Below are positions 52,589-62,354 of a stretch of 64,000 nucleotides of DNA, one piece after another. Numbering within the stretch: the first letter of the stretch is position 1; each line of letters starts with the position of its first letter. Where the stretch lies: contig JAFURQ010000011.1 in assembly GCA_017471825.1 (NCBI GenBank), positions 124,001 to 188,000 of the forward strand, read 5' to 3'. The position numbers and the translations under genes are program-made. Under the pieces are notes generated by a model that saw only the letters and a program-made list of their open reading frames with translations, searched no databases and had not been told where the DNA came from. The stretch is from Clostridia bacterium (GTDB taxonomy: Bacteria; Bacillota; Clostridia; Oscillospirales; CAG-272).

Positions 52589-55336
52589 ATGGGGCTTTTC
52601 AGCAAGCTTTTCGGCACATATAGCGAAAAGGAGATCAAAAAGATTACACCCATAGTAGATAAAATTGAGGCGTTGGCTGACGAGTTTGCGGCTATGACCG
52701 ACGAGCAAATGCGCGGCTATACCGACGTGCTGAAGGCTCGTCTTCAGGGCGGCGAGACGCTTGACGATATACTTCCCGAGGCTTTTGCCCTCGTGCGTGA
52801 GGCTGACTGGCGCGTGCTCGGCAAGCGTCCGTTCAGGGTTCAGCTGATGGGCGGTATTCTGCTCCATCAGGGCAGAATCGCGGAGATGAAAACGGGTGAA
52901 GGTAAAACCCTTGTTGCTACCCTTCCCGCTTATCTTAACGCTCTCTCGGGCAAGGGAGTGCACATAGTTACGGTTAACGACTATCTTGCAACGCGCGACA
53001 GCGAGGAGATGGGACGCGTTTACGGCTATCTCGGACTTTCAACGGGACTTATCGTGCGTGACCAGACCCCCGACGAAAAGCGCGCGGCATACGGCGCGGA
53101 TATTACCTACGCTACAAACAACGAATTGGGCTTCGATTATCTGCGTGATAATATGGCGCTCTACAAGGAGGAGCTTGTTCAGCGCGGACATAATTTTGCC
53201 ATTGTGGACGAGGTAGACTCGATTCTTATTGACGAGGCAAGGACACCTCTTATTATTTCGGGTGCGGCGGCGAAGTCTACCGACCTTTACGAGATGGCGG
53301 ACAGATGCGTACGCTCCTTCTCAAAGCACGTTATCAAGGAGCTTGATGCGAAGGAGGATAACGACAAATACGAGGAGGACTATATCGTTGACGAAAAGGC
53401 GCGCACAGCAGTTTTGACGAAGAACGGTATAGAGAAGGTCGAAAGATTCTTCAACATCGAGAACCTTTCCGACCCTGAAAACAGCAACCTCTACCACCAC
53501 ATCAATATCGCCATTAAGGCGCGCGGCGTTATGAGGCGCGACATTGATTACATCGTAAAGGACGGCGCGGTTATAATCGTCGATACCTTTACAGGTCGAC
53601 TTATGCCCGGAAGAAGATACAACGACGGTCTGCATCAGGCAATCGAGGCAAAGGAAAACGTTAAAATACAGAGAGAATCGCGCACTATTGCGACGATAAC
53701 CTTCCAAAACTACTTCCGTATGTACTCAAAGCTCTCGGGTATGACGGGTACTGCTATGACCGAGGAAAATGAGTTCAGGCAGATTTACGCCCTCGACGTT
53801 GTTGAGGTGCCGACGAATATGCCGATGATAAGAAAAGACCATAACGATGCGGTTTACCGCACTCTCAACGGCAAAATGAACGCTATCGTCAGGCAGATAA
53901 AGGAGTGCTATCGGAAGGGGCAGCCCGTGCTTGTCGGTACCGTTTCGATTGAAAAATCGGAGGAGCTCTCTGCCCTCTTGAAGCGCAACGGAGTGCCGCA
54001 CAACGTGCTCAATGCGAAGCAGCACGCACGCGAGGCTGAGATAGTCGCGCAGGCGGGACGCTTTGGCTCGGTTACGATTTCAACCAATATGGCAGGTCGT
54101 GGAACCGACATTATGCTGGGCGGCAACCCCGAATATATGGCAAAGACGGAGATGCGCAAGCGCGGCATTGACGAGGACCTTATACTTGCCGCGACAGGCA
54201 CCACAGACACCGACGATGCACAGATTCTTGAGGTGCGCGCTCTTTTCGGCGAGCTTTACGACAAATACCGCACAGAGATAAAGCCCGAGGCGGACAAGGT
54301 GCGCGAGGCAGGCGGTCTTTATATTCTCGGTACGGAAAGGCACGACAGCCGCCGTATTGACAACCAGCTCCGCGGTCGAAGCGGACGTCAGGGCGACCCC
54401 GGAGAATCCCGATTCTATCTGTCGCTTCAGGACGACCTGATGCGCCTTTTCGGCTCTGACAGAATTGCGGGAATCACCGAAAGACTCGGACTCGACGAAA
54501 ACACGCCGATTGATGCGAAGATTCTGTCCAATTCCATAGAAAATGCACAGCGTCGCATAGAGGCAAACAACTTTGAGCGCAGAAAGCACGTGCTTACCTA
54601 CGACGATGTTATGAACCAACAGCGCAAGATTATTTATCAGCAGCGCGCGGAGGTTCTTTTCAAGGACGATATTTCGGACACTATCAAGGAGATGATAACC
54701 TCCTCGGTTTCCGAATACTTTGATATTTGCTTCGGCTCCGAGGACGTTTCCGAATACAATTTCGACGAATTCAGAAATCACTATCTCGGATACGTTAAGG
54801 ATAAGAAGAATTTTGTTTACACACGCGAGGAGCTCGAGGCACTTGACAAGGATGCCTGGCGCGAGGAGCTTATCGCGGCGGCGCTAGCCGCATACGAGGC
54901 GAAGGAGCGTATGATTTCAAGCATTCCCGAGCTTCCCGAGAACGCGATGAGAGAGATGGAAAAGGCTATTCTGCTCCGAAACGTAGACCAAAAGTGGATG
55001 CTTCATCTCGAGGACAACGAGGAGCTCAAGGAATACGTAGGTCTTAACTCCTATGCACAGCGCGATCCCGTTGCTATTTACAGGCTTGAAGCGGCGGAGC
55101 TTTTCGACAAGATGATACACGACATCAAGGAGGACACCGTAAGACAGGTGCTTTCCGCTATGCCTAGCGTCAAGCTGACGAAAAGAGAGGCGGTGGCAAA
55201 GCCGACTGCCGCATCCGTTGCAGGCTCCGCGCCTGCGAAAAGCAAGCCCGCAAGCTCGAAAAAGGTCGGAAGAAACGACCCCTGCCCTTGCGGAAGCGGT
55301 AAAAAATACAAGAAATGCTGTGGAATAAACGAATAA
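52589..55336 (+). CDS. secA: preprotein translocase ATPase SecA
   Basis: A 915-residue motor that drives protein export through SecYEG. Walker A is MKTGEGKT (100-107), the DEAD motif region reads DEVDSILIDEART, and helicase motifs GRGTDIMLGG and RGRSGRQGDPG are present. The zinc-binding C-terminus is NDPCPCGSGKKYKKCCG. ATG 52589 follows AAGGAG and matches family N-termini; the frame is open further upstream without a ribosome site. Confidence 0.97.
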   Translation: MGLFSKLFGTYSEKEIKKITPIVDKIEALADEFAAMTDEQMRGYTDVLKARLQGGETLDDILPEAFALVREADWRVLGKRPFRVQLMGGILLHQGRIAEMKTGEGKTLVATLPAYLNALSGKGVHIVTVNDYLATRDSEEMGRVYGYLGLSTGLIVRDQTPDEKRAAYGADITYATNNELGFDYLRDNMALYKEELVQRGHNFAIVDEVDSILIDEARTPLIISGAAAKSTDLYEMADRCVRSFSKHVIKELDAKEDNDKYEEDYIVDEKARTAVLTKNGIEKVERFFNIENLSDPENSNLYHHINIAIKARGVMRRDIDYIVKDGAVIIVDTFTGRLMPGRRYNDGLHQAIEAKENVKIQRESRTIATITFQNYFRMYSKLSGMTGTAMTEENEFRQIYALDVVEVPTNMPMIRKDHNDAVYRTLNGKMNAIVRQIKECYRKGQPVLVGTVSIEKSEELSALLKRNGVPHNVLNAKQHAREAEIVAQAGRFGSVTISTNMAGRGTDIMLGGNPEYMAKTEMRKRGIDEDLILAATGTTDTDDAQILEVRALFGELYDKYRTEIKPEADKVREAGGLYILGTERHDSRRIDNQLRGRSGRQGDPGESRFYLSLQDDLMRLFGSDRIAGITERLGLDENTPIDAKILSNSIENAQRRIEANNFERRKHVLTYDDVMNQQRKIIYQQRAEVLFKDDISDTIKEMITSSVSEYFDICFGSEDVSEYNFDEFRNHYLGYVKDKKNFVYTREELEALDKDAWREELIAAALAAYEAKERMISSIPELPENAMREMEKAILLRNVDQKWMLHLEDNEELKEYVGLNSYAQRDPVAIYRLEAAELFDKMIHDIKEDTVRQVLSAMPSVKLTKREAVAKPTAASVAGSAPAKSKPASSKKVGRNDPCPCGSGKKYKKCCGINE

Positions 55337-55354
55337 GCTTTAAGGAACTGAAAA

Positions 55355-56053
55355 ATGGGATTTGGAACCTTTTTCATAGGGTACTTTCTCCTTATGAATT
55401 TAACGTATTACAGCTTTACGGATCTGATAGCAGGTCTCGTTATGCTGATGGCGGTCTATAAGCTACGTGGCATTAACAAGCATTTTGCGGCGGCGATAAT
55501 ACCCGCTGTGATGTTCTCGGTTATTGCGGCGATTGAGCTCGTATCCGCCGTTGGAATTGCATTTGGAACGGATTTAAGCTTTCTTCTGAACTATACAGAC
55601 CCTGCGAGATACCTTTGCATAGGCTTTTTGAGCGAAAGAATGCTTATGGGAATATCCGTCGTTGCAAAAGAGGTTGATGCGCAATCGGTTGCAAGGCACG
55701 CAAGGCTTACACGCCCCTTTGCAATTGCGGTTTTCGCCTTGGGAACGGTTATGCAATTCCCGTATATTGACAGCTTTATACCGACTGCCGCACTTAATAT
55801 CATCGCGGTGATTCTCACGTTTGTGATATTTATTCAGCTTATCGTCGTGCTCTTCTCGGTTTACGGTGCTTACCGGTGGATATGTATGCCGGAGGACGTT
55901 AACAACGAGAAGCCGGATACCCCATCCCGATTCGGATTTGTTAATCAATTCCGCGAGCACGAGGAGGAGAAAAGACGGGAATATGCCGAGTATCAGGCTG
56001 AAAAGTTGAAAAAGAAGGCCTCTAAGAAGGCCAATAAGAAAAGGAAAAAATAA
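55355..56053 (+). CDS. membrane protein of unknown function with basic tail
   Basis: I do not recognise this 232-residue protein. It has about five membrane helices (roughly 4-34, 43-70, 83-95, 116-135 and 144-171). A cytosolic tail (from about 180) is highly charged, with HEEEKRREYAEYQAEKLK likely helical and a Lys-rich end (KKKASKKANKKRKK). It follows secA by 18 bases and overlaps the next membrane gene (TAATG), so the two are translated together. A role in envelope biogenesis is possible only from position. Confidence 0.6.
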   Translation: MGFGTFFIGYFLLMNLTYYSFTDLIAGLVMLMAVYKLRGINKHFAAAIIPAVMFSVIAAIELVSAVGIAFGTDLSFLLNYTDPARYLCIGFLSERMLMGISVVAKEVDAQSVARHARLTRPFAIAVFALGTVMQFPYIDSFIPTAALNIIAVILTFVIFIQLIVVLFSVYGAYRWICMPEDVNNEKPDTPSRFGFVNQFREHEEEKRREYAEYQAEKLKKKASKKANKKRKK

Positions 56054-57510
56054 TGGAGACAGACACGCTGACAAGATCAAAGGGCACAGAGATTGCAAAG
56101 CCTATGAAATCGGCTTATGCGCTGATAATAGTGTCCTTGCTCCTGCTTTGCAACGTTAATATCGGCATTATAGATATTCTGCCGGATGCGATAGCATACT
56201 TTATGCTGGCGAAGGTCTTTTTCAAGGCATCGCTTCAGGCTCCGTTTTTCGAAGAGGCGCGCGAGGCGTTTCTGAAGCTCGGCTGGATAAATCTTGCGAA
56301 GCTTCCCGCGCTTTTTGTCATTGCGGCATCAAGAGCCGAAAATGCTTTTGGCAACGATACAAGTGTGGTTATATCCTTTATATTCTGCGTATTGGAAATC
56401 ATTTTTCTTATACCCGCTATAAAGAACATCTTCGCCGCCCTGTTCAGGCTCGGAGAAAGAACCGATGCCGCATCACTTATCCGTCCGTTTGGAAAACGCG
56501 GAGCATCGCCCGAGTGGCTACTCGTATTTACCTATATATTTATGATAGGCAAATGCATTTTTGCGGCGGCGCCCGAGCTCTTTACCCTTACGCGTACATC
56601 TGAGGACGGCTTCGGGCTCAAAACCATATCAATAGGCTATCCCATAACCCTCGTCATCGCTCAGGCAGTCGGGCTGGTTTTGGGAACCATATGGCTTTTA
56701 AATTCCATAAAATACGCAAAGGCGGTACATAATGAGGGGCAGTTTAACTATTCGTTGGACGTGCTTGTGAGCTATGACCCCGATAACCGTTTCGCCGTCA
56801 GGCGTGAGCTTCGTACAGTTAAGCTCGGACTTACACTGCTTACGGTTGCCGCATTTTTCACTATTGATGTAAACTTTGACAATACCTTGGGTATAAATCT
56901 TTTACCCGATTTCATATACGGCATTCTACTTATGGTCGCGCTCGGCAGACTGAAGCAATATCTGCCGGAGAACACGCTGCGCCGTGCTTATATAAGCGGT
57001 ATTGCTTATACCTTCCTATCGGCTATGTTTTTCGGAACCGAGACGTATTTTCTCTATTATTTCGGATATGACGAGCTTCTGAGGGACGGTATCGCTTCAA
57101 AGGTTTATCTTTTCGTAGAGGCTACTGCGGCGGTACAGTTTATTGTGCTTGTGATATTTCTTTCGTGCATTGCGTCGGGGCTTTGCTCCTTTGTTTACAA
57201 CCATACGGGTATCCCGCCGTCACACGAGCGCTATTCGCGAGCCGACAAGGATTATCACAAGGGGCTTTGCACTCGCGTCAACTGGTATCTGGCTATCGGA
57301 ATTCTTACGGGTGCGGCAAAGCTTATAGACGTTATTTCCCGTGCGACAGTCGAGATGATTTTCACACAGAGCTCTCAGGTGGCATATTTCCCTGCTCTTG
57401 AGTGGATGGGACTTGTGGTTACGGCGTGTGCCGTTTTGTTAATTGGCTTTTCCATTTATCTTTTCTCCACGCTCAAGGAGGAGTGTGAGATGAAATACAT
57501 ACAGCTATAA
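56053..57510 (+). CDS. polytopic membrane protein of unknown function
   Basis: A 485-residue protein with about ten membrane helices and no motif I recognise. The N-terminal half (NVNIGIIDILPDAIAYFMLA) and the middle (NFDNTLGINLLPDFIYGILL) contain similar I-x-LLPD-x-I-Y segments, suggesting an internal duplication. It shares the secA-side operon with the preceding gene, and the first LRR lipoprotein starts 11 bases after its stop, so the pair may help make or anchor that surface protein; that is inference. Confidence 0.6.
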   Translation: METDTLTRSKGTEIAKPMKSAYALIIVSLLLLCNVNIGIIDILPDAIAYFMLAKVFFKASLQAPFFEEAREAFLKLGWINLAKLPALFVIAASRAENAFGNDTSVVISFIFCVLEIIFLIPAIKNIFAALFRLGERTDAASLIRPFGKRGASPEWLLVFTYIFMIGKCIFAAAPELFTLTRTSEDGFGLKTISIGYPITLVIAQAVGLVLGTIWLLNSIKYAKAVHNEGQFNYSLDVLVSYDPDNRFAVRRELRTVKLGLTLLTVAAFFTIDVNFDNTLGINLLPDFIYGILLMVALGRLKQYLPENTLRRAYISGIAYTFLSAMFFGTETYFLYYFGYDELLRDGIASKVYLFVEATAAVQFIVLVIFLSCIASGLCSFVYNHTGIPPSHERYSRADKDYHKGLCTRVNWYLAIGILTGAAKLIDVISRATVEMIFTQSSQVAYFPALEWMGLVVTACAVLLIGFSIYLFSTLKEECEMKYIQL

Positions 57511-57521
57511 CGGAGGGCGGA

Positions 57522-59174
57522 ATGAAATTTTTAAGGAAAACACGTGTTATTCTTTTAGTTATTCTTGCTATCTCGCTTGCATCCTTGCTTATCTCCTGTC
57601 AAGGTGAGGATATTGAGGGTGGCGTGTTTTACAACGGAAAATGGGTCATCGGATGCGAGGACGGCATCACGCGCGCTGAAATCCGCGACGGCACCGTTGG
57701 TATTCAGACCGGTGCGTTTGCGGGTCAAGCCTCTCTTACCGAAATAGTCATTCCCGAAAGCGTTACCACCGTGATGAGCGGTGCATTCGACGGCTGTGAT
57801 TCTCTCATCAGCGTCGAAAACGGCATAAGCTACGTTGCCGACTGGGTTATCGCGTCCGACAAGGAGATTATCGAGGCAAATATAAGAGCGGGGGCGGTTG
57901 GAATTGCGAGCCGCGCCTTTAGCGGCTGCGAGAAGCTCGTCAGCGTGAATATTCCCGACAGTGCGGCAAGCATCGGTAAGGAAGCTTTTGCAGGATGTAG
58001 CTCTATTACGGAAATAACTCTTCCCTTTCTCGGTGCAACCGAGGATTCGACGATGAACTCGCATTTTGCCTATATTTTCGGAGCCTCAAACGAGGACAAG
58101 AACGCCGAATTTACTCCGAGGTCGCTTAAACGGGTGACTGTTACTGCGACTGCCGAAATAAACAACGGCGCCTTTAAGGGCTGCTCGTCAATTTCGGAAA
58201 TAACCCTTCCCGACACGCTTGTAAGCATTGGAAGCGAGGCATTCCGCGGATGCACGGCGCTCAACACAGTTAACGTGCCAGATTCGGTTACTCATATTGG
58301 CGAATACGCCTTTTACGCTTGCCACGGGCTTCTCGACATACACATTCCGTCGGGAGTTTCGGTGCTTGAAAAATTCACCTTTACCGAATGTAAGAGTCTG
58401 ACGAGGGTCGTTGTTCCCGATTCTGTTACGGTCATAGAGCCCTGCGTATTCGGAAACTGCGAGAATCTCGTGGATATAACACTTTCAAAGAATCTTACGT
58501 CGATAGGTCAGCAGGCGTTTGACGGCTGTAATATTCTGACGGATATAGTTATTCCCTCGGGAAATATCGGCAAGGGTGTCTTTAACGAGTGTGAAAATCT
58601 CACGAACGTTACGCTCGGTGACGGGATTGAGGTAATTGGCGAGAACGCCTTTTATTCCTGCCGCAGACTGACGAACATAAACGCACCGAAATCGCTGAAG
58701 GTGATAAAATCGCAGGCATTTGCCAACTGCAACAGTCTTGTTGCGTTTGATATGAGTGAGGGAGTTCTGGAGATTGGCGAATATGCTTTTTACTACTGCT
58801 CCGCTCTTCGTGACGTTACTATACCCGATAGTGTAAGGGTTATCGGCGCTCAGGCGTTCCGTGCCTGCGACAAAGCGATTAAAAAATCCGCAAACGGAGT
58901 TGAAAGCATTGACGGTTGGGTTGTTTACGCTCTTCCCGCGGTTACGTATCTTGTAATCGACAGCTCGCTCCGCGGCGTTGCCTGCAACGTTTTTTTAGAG
59001 TGCAGTGGCTTTGATGCAGTCTACCTCGCCGGCGATTCTCGACTTTCTGACGTTACGCTTTGCGACGGAAACGGAAGACTTTCTTCGGCTTCGACATACG
59101 TTTTTTCGGAAAACGAGCCCTCGGTCGAGGGGGATTTTTGGCATTATACCGACGGTATACCAACACCGTGGTAA
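57522..59174 (+). CDS. BspA-like LRR lipoprotein
   Basis: A 550-residue exported protein with a lipobox LISC (Cys about 26). The mature part begins with two units that carry NGKWVIGCEDGITRAEIRDG and SYVADWVIASDKEIIEANIR, followed by LRR_5 repeats of the SVTHIGEYAFYACHGL type. GGAGGGCGG lies just before the ATG. It is 11 bases after the polytopic membrane gene, so probably in the same transcript. Likely a surface adhesin or scaffold. Confidence 0.88.
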   Translation: MKFLRKTRVILLVILAISLASLLISCQGEDIEGGVFYNGKWVIGCEDGITRAEIRDGTVGIQTGAFAGQASLTEIVIPESVTTVMSGAFDGCDSLISVENGISYVADWVIASDKEIIEANIRAGAVGIASRAFSGCEKLVSVNIPDSAASIGKEAFAGCSSITEITLPFLGATEDSTMNSHFAYIFGASNEDKNAEFTPRSLKRVTVTATAEINNGAFKGCSSISEITLPDTLVSIGSEAFRGCTALNTVNVPDSVTHIGEYAFYACHGLLDIHIPSGVSVLEKFTFTECKSLTRVVVPDSVTVIEPCVFGNCENLVDITLSKNLTSIGQQAFDGCNILTDIVIPSGNIGKGVFNECENLTNVTLGDGIEVIGENAFYSCRRLTNINAPKSLKVIKSQAFANCNSLVAFDMSEGVLEIGEYAFYYCSALRDVTIPDSVRVIGAQAFRACDKAIKKSANGVESIDGWVVYALPAVTYLVIDSSLRGVACNVFLECSGFDAVYLAGDSRLSDVTLCDGNGRLSSASTYVFSENEPSVEGDFWHYTDGIPTPW

Positions 59175-59233
59175 TGCCATATTTGAAACAGTACAATCAT
59201 AAATCGTAAATATTCATTAAGGAAGGAAATCAA

Positions 59234-62200
59234 ATGAATAACAGCAAGCTCAAAGGAGTTTTTCTGTGTCTTGTGATTTTTGCCCTTCTTTCCACTGCCG
59301 TGCTTGCGTTTACCGCTTGCGACGGGGAGGAGCCTACGGAGAGCATCAATTTCACATACACCGAAACAGAAGATAACGTTGAAATAACGGGATATGAGGG
59401 GATTTTATCCTCGGAGGACAAGCTCACCATTCCCGCGATGATTAACGGCAAGCCCGTTACCTCTATTGCAGGCTCTGCCTTTGCAAAGAGGACCGACCTC
59501 ACCTCAGTATTTATTCCCGCAAGCATTACCGCTATCGGTGAGGGAGCATTTGAGGGATGTCAAAATCTGACCTCAATCAACATTCCCTACAGTATAAAAA
59601 GAATTGAGGCAAAAACCTTTTACGGCTGTGAGTCGCTCACATCGGTTTCGCTCACCAAAAAGGTTACTTACATAGGCACCGAGGCGTTTTACGGCTGTCG
59701 CTCGCTTGATGCGATTACAATTCCCGACAGTGTTACCGAAATTGGCAATAATGCTTTTAAGAAATGTAAAATAAAGACTGCGGAAATTCCCACCTGGGCT
59801 ATTGCTTCGATAGATACCGAAGCGCTTGAGGCTCTTGTGATAACCGGCGGTGACAGCATTGGCGCAGAGGCATTTGCAGAGTGCGAAGCACTTGTCAGCG
59901 TATATATTCCCGACAGTGTTACCGAGATTGCCGAAAATGCTTTTTCGGGCTGTAATGCTATTGAGCACCTTACCGTTTCGGGACGCTCTCTTGCCTGTTT
60001 CTCGCTTTCAAACCTCAAATCTCTTGATATTATCGGCGACGCCGAGATAGAAAAGGGTATGCTTTCGGGTAGCTCAAGACTTGATAAGCTTACTCTCCCC
60101 TACATCGGTGCGAAGGGCTCCGATGCGGAGTCTTACCTCGGCTACGTTTTCGGCGCTGACAATGCCGCCGCAAACCCGAATTTTGTACCCAAAAGCCTCA
60201 GAACAGTCGTTATTACCGGCGGCACCGCCATTGGCGACAGTGCATTTTTCGGCTGTGCGGGTATTACGAGTGTAATTCTTCCCTCCTCCGTAACCTCTAT
60301 CGGCGAGGGTGCGTTCCTTGGCTGTGACGAGCTTCGCAGTGTTAATATCCCTGCGCGCGTTACGAGCATAGGTGCCGAGGCGTTTGCTAAAACGAGCATT
60401 GAAAGCGCGGTTATTCCCGATTCGGTTACCGCTATCAACGACAGCGTTTTCTATAACTGCAAGAGCCTCAAATCTCTTACCATAGGAAGCGGTGTTACAA
60501 GTGTTGGAGACAACGCCTTTTACGGCTGTGATGCGCTTTCTGCCCTTTATATAAGCGACGTTGAAAAATGGTGCGAGCTTGATTTTGCCGATTGCTACAA
60601 CTCTCCCCTTTTCTACGCGAGAAATCTTTACGTAAGCGGCGAGCTTGCAACCGAGCTTGTTATTCCCGAGAGCATTACGGAGATAAAGTCGAACACGTTT
60701 TACGGTGCATCAAACGTTAAGAGTGTCAGATTCCTCGGTGACGTTACGGCAATTGCGGATTATGCCTTCACCGCTTGTGTAAGCCTTGAGAGCATTATTC
60801 TTCCCGACAGCGTTACCTCTGTCGGCAAATCCGCGTTTTCCAACTGTGAATCCCTCGCAGAAATCGTCATTCCCGAATCTGTTGCTACAATTGGTGAATA
60901 CGCCTTCAACATTTGCGACGAGCTCGCATCTGTAACCGTTCTCGGCAATACCGCAATTGGTGAAAACGCATTCCGCGGTTGCTCATCTCTTGCTAATCTT
61001 AACGTTAATAACGCGGCTACCGCCTCGGCGAGCGCATTCTCCGGATGCGATAATATTATGAACGCTACCGTCTCTATTGAGGTAGCCGAGCTTATCTCAA
61101 AAAGAGCTCTCGTTAACGTGATCGTTAACGGCGGCGAAACCGTTACGAAGGACGCCTTTGGCGGTGCATTAAGGCTTAAGAGCGTTGCCCTGCCCGCGAG
61201 CATTACGTCTATTGATGACGGCGCTTTTGAGGGCTGTGTAAAGCTCAACGCCGTTATTCTTGCAGAGGATAGCGAGCTTACCGAGATTGGCGCAAGAGCG
61301 TTTGCCGGCTGTGTAAATCTCATATCCGCAACCGTTCCCGCGTCGGTTAATTCGGTTGCCGAGGATGCCTTTGAGGGCTGTTACCGTCTTGCAGAGGTCT
61401 ATAACCTCTCCGCAGTAGAGCTTACTGACGTGCTTGCGTATACGAAGGCTATTTATACCGATGCTGCCGCAGAGAGCAAATACGTATGGAACGGCGATTT
61501 CCTCTTCTTTGAAAACATTCTTATAGGATATTTCGGAAACAATTCCGTGCTTACTCTGCCGAGCGGAGAATATGAAATAAACGCAAATGCTCTTCGTGGG
61601 CTTGATATTGTGGGTATAGTTATCCCCTCGACTGTTACAGCTATCGGTGACGGTGCGTTTGCTGAATGCGATTCTCTTACCGAGGTGACCGCTTCCCTCT
61701 CTGCGCTCACTCATATAGACGCCTCGACAGTTACCGCACTCACGCTTGTTGATACCGCGACTCTTACGGCAGGTGCGCTTGACACCTTCGTAGCTCTTAA
61801 GACTCTTGTTTTACCCGAGACGCTTACCCTCATTGAGAGCGGTGCGCTCACCGAGCTTTGCGAAATTACTGCCATAACGCTTCAGGGAAGCAACAGCGCA
61901 TATCAGCTGATTGAGGGCAATCTTTATACCAAGGACGGCAAAACCCTCGTTCGAGCTATGACCGACACCGACTACCTTACTCTTCCCGAATCGGTTACCG
62001 TTATCGGTGAGGGCGCATTTGCATACTGCGAAAATATTTCGCTTACGTATGAGGATGAAACAAAGCTTACTACCATAGGCGCTGATGCATTTAAGGGCTG
62101 TAGCGGCGTTTATAGCCTTGAAATCCTTGCCAGCGTTACCGCAATAGGTGAGGGTGCGTTTGACGGCTGTACCTCGCTTTATGAAATTACGGTTCGCGAA

Positions 62201-62287
62201 GGTAACACCGCGTTTTCCGTAACCGAGGACAGAAAGCTCGTTGCCACAGACGGCACGGTTATCTGGGAGCCTGTTGAAGAAAGCTAA
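59234..62287 (+). CDS. BspA-like LRR lipoprotein, large
   Basis: A 1017-residue exported protein. The signal ends in a lipobox FTAC (Cys about 29). A linker (about 30-65) leads to a long series of LRR_5 repeats (SVTEIGNNAFKKCKI and SITAIGEGAFEGCQNL type) that include short degenerate units with no AF core (SIDTEALEALVITGG, SVEKWCELDFADC). It ends in a repeat-cap segment. AAGGAAGG precedes the ATG. It lies 59 bases after the previous LRR gene, the two forming a tandem pair, and ends at a strong terminator. Confidence 0.9.
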   Translation: MNNSKLKGVFLCLVIFALLSTAVLAFTACDGEEPTESINFTYTETEDNVEITGYEGILSSEDKLTIPAMINGKPVTSIAGSAFAKRTDLTSVFIPASITAIGEGAFEGCQNLTSINIPYSIKRIEAKTFYGCESLTSVSLTKKVTYIGTEAFYGCRSLDAITIPDSVTEIGNNAFKKCKIKTAEIPTWAIASIDTEALEALVITGGDSIGAEAFAECEALVSVYIPDSVTEIAENAFSGCNAIEHLTVSGRSLACFSLSNLKSLDIIGDAEIEKGMLSGSSRLDKLTLPYIGAKGSDAESYLGYVFGADNAAANPNFVPKSLRTVVITGGTAIGDSAFFGCAGITSVILPSSVTSIGEGAFLGCDELRSVNIPARVTSIGAEAFAKTSIESAVIPDSVTAINDSVFYNCKSLKSLTIGSGVTSVGDNAFYGCDALSALYISDVEKWCELDFADCYNSPLFYARNLYVSGELATELVIPESITEIKSNTFYGASNVKSVRFLGDVTAIADYAFTACVSLESIILPDSVTSVGKSAFSNCESLAEIVIPESVATIGEYAFNICDELASVTVLGNTAIGENAFRGCSSLANLNVNNAATASASAFSGCDNIMNATVSIEVAELISKRALVNVIVNGGETVTKDAFGGALRLKSVALPASITSIDDGAFEGCVKLNAVILAEDSELTEIGARAFAGCVNLISATVPASVNSVAEDAFEGCYRLAEVYNLSAVELTDVLAYTKAIYTDAAAESKYVWNGDFLFFENILIGYFGNNSVLTLPSGEYEINANALRGLDIVGIVIPSTVTAIGDGAFAECDSLTEVTASLSALTHIDASTVTALTLVDTATLTAGALDTFVALKTLVLPETLTLIESGALTELCEITAITLQGSNSAYQLIEGNLYTKDGKTLVRAMTDTDYLTLPESVTVIGEGAFAYCENISLTYEDETKLTTIGADAFKGCSGVYSLEILASVTAIGEGAFDGCTSLYEITVREGNTAFSVTEDRKLVATDGTVIWEPVEES

Positions 62288-62295
62288 AGCAATAA

Positions 62296-62331
62296 TAAAT
62301 CCCCATTTAGCATCACGCTAAATGGGGATTT
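62296..62331. terminator. terminator between the LRR gene and the fucosidase
   Basis: AAATCCCCATTTAGC pairs with GCTAAATGGGGATTT across a 5-base loop, with a T-rich exit. Confidence 0.9.
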
Positions 62332-62354
62332 TGTATTTTTAAAAATTATAGTGC

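Noticed and set aside
57700..62200. Periodic ~69-base repeats as possible CRISPR or satellite DNA
   Set aside because: They are the codons of 23-residue LRR_5 repeats in continuous frames and vary at synonymous positions.
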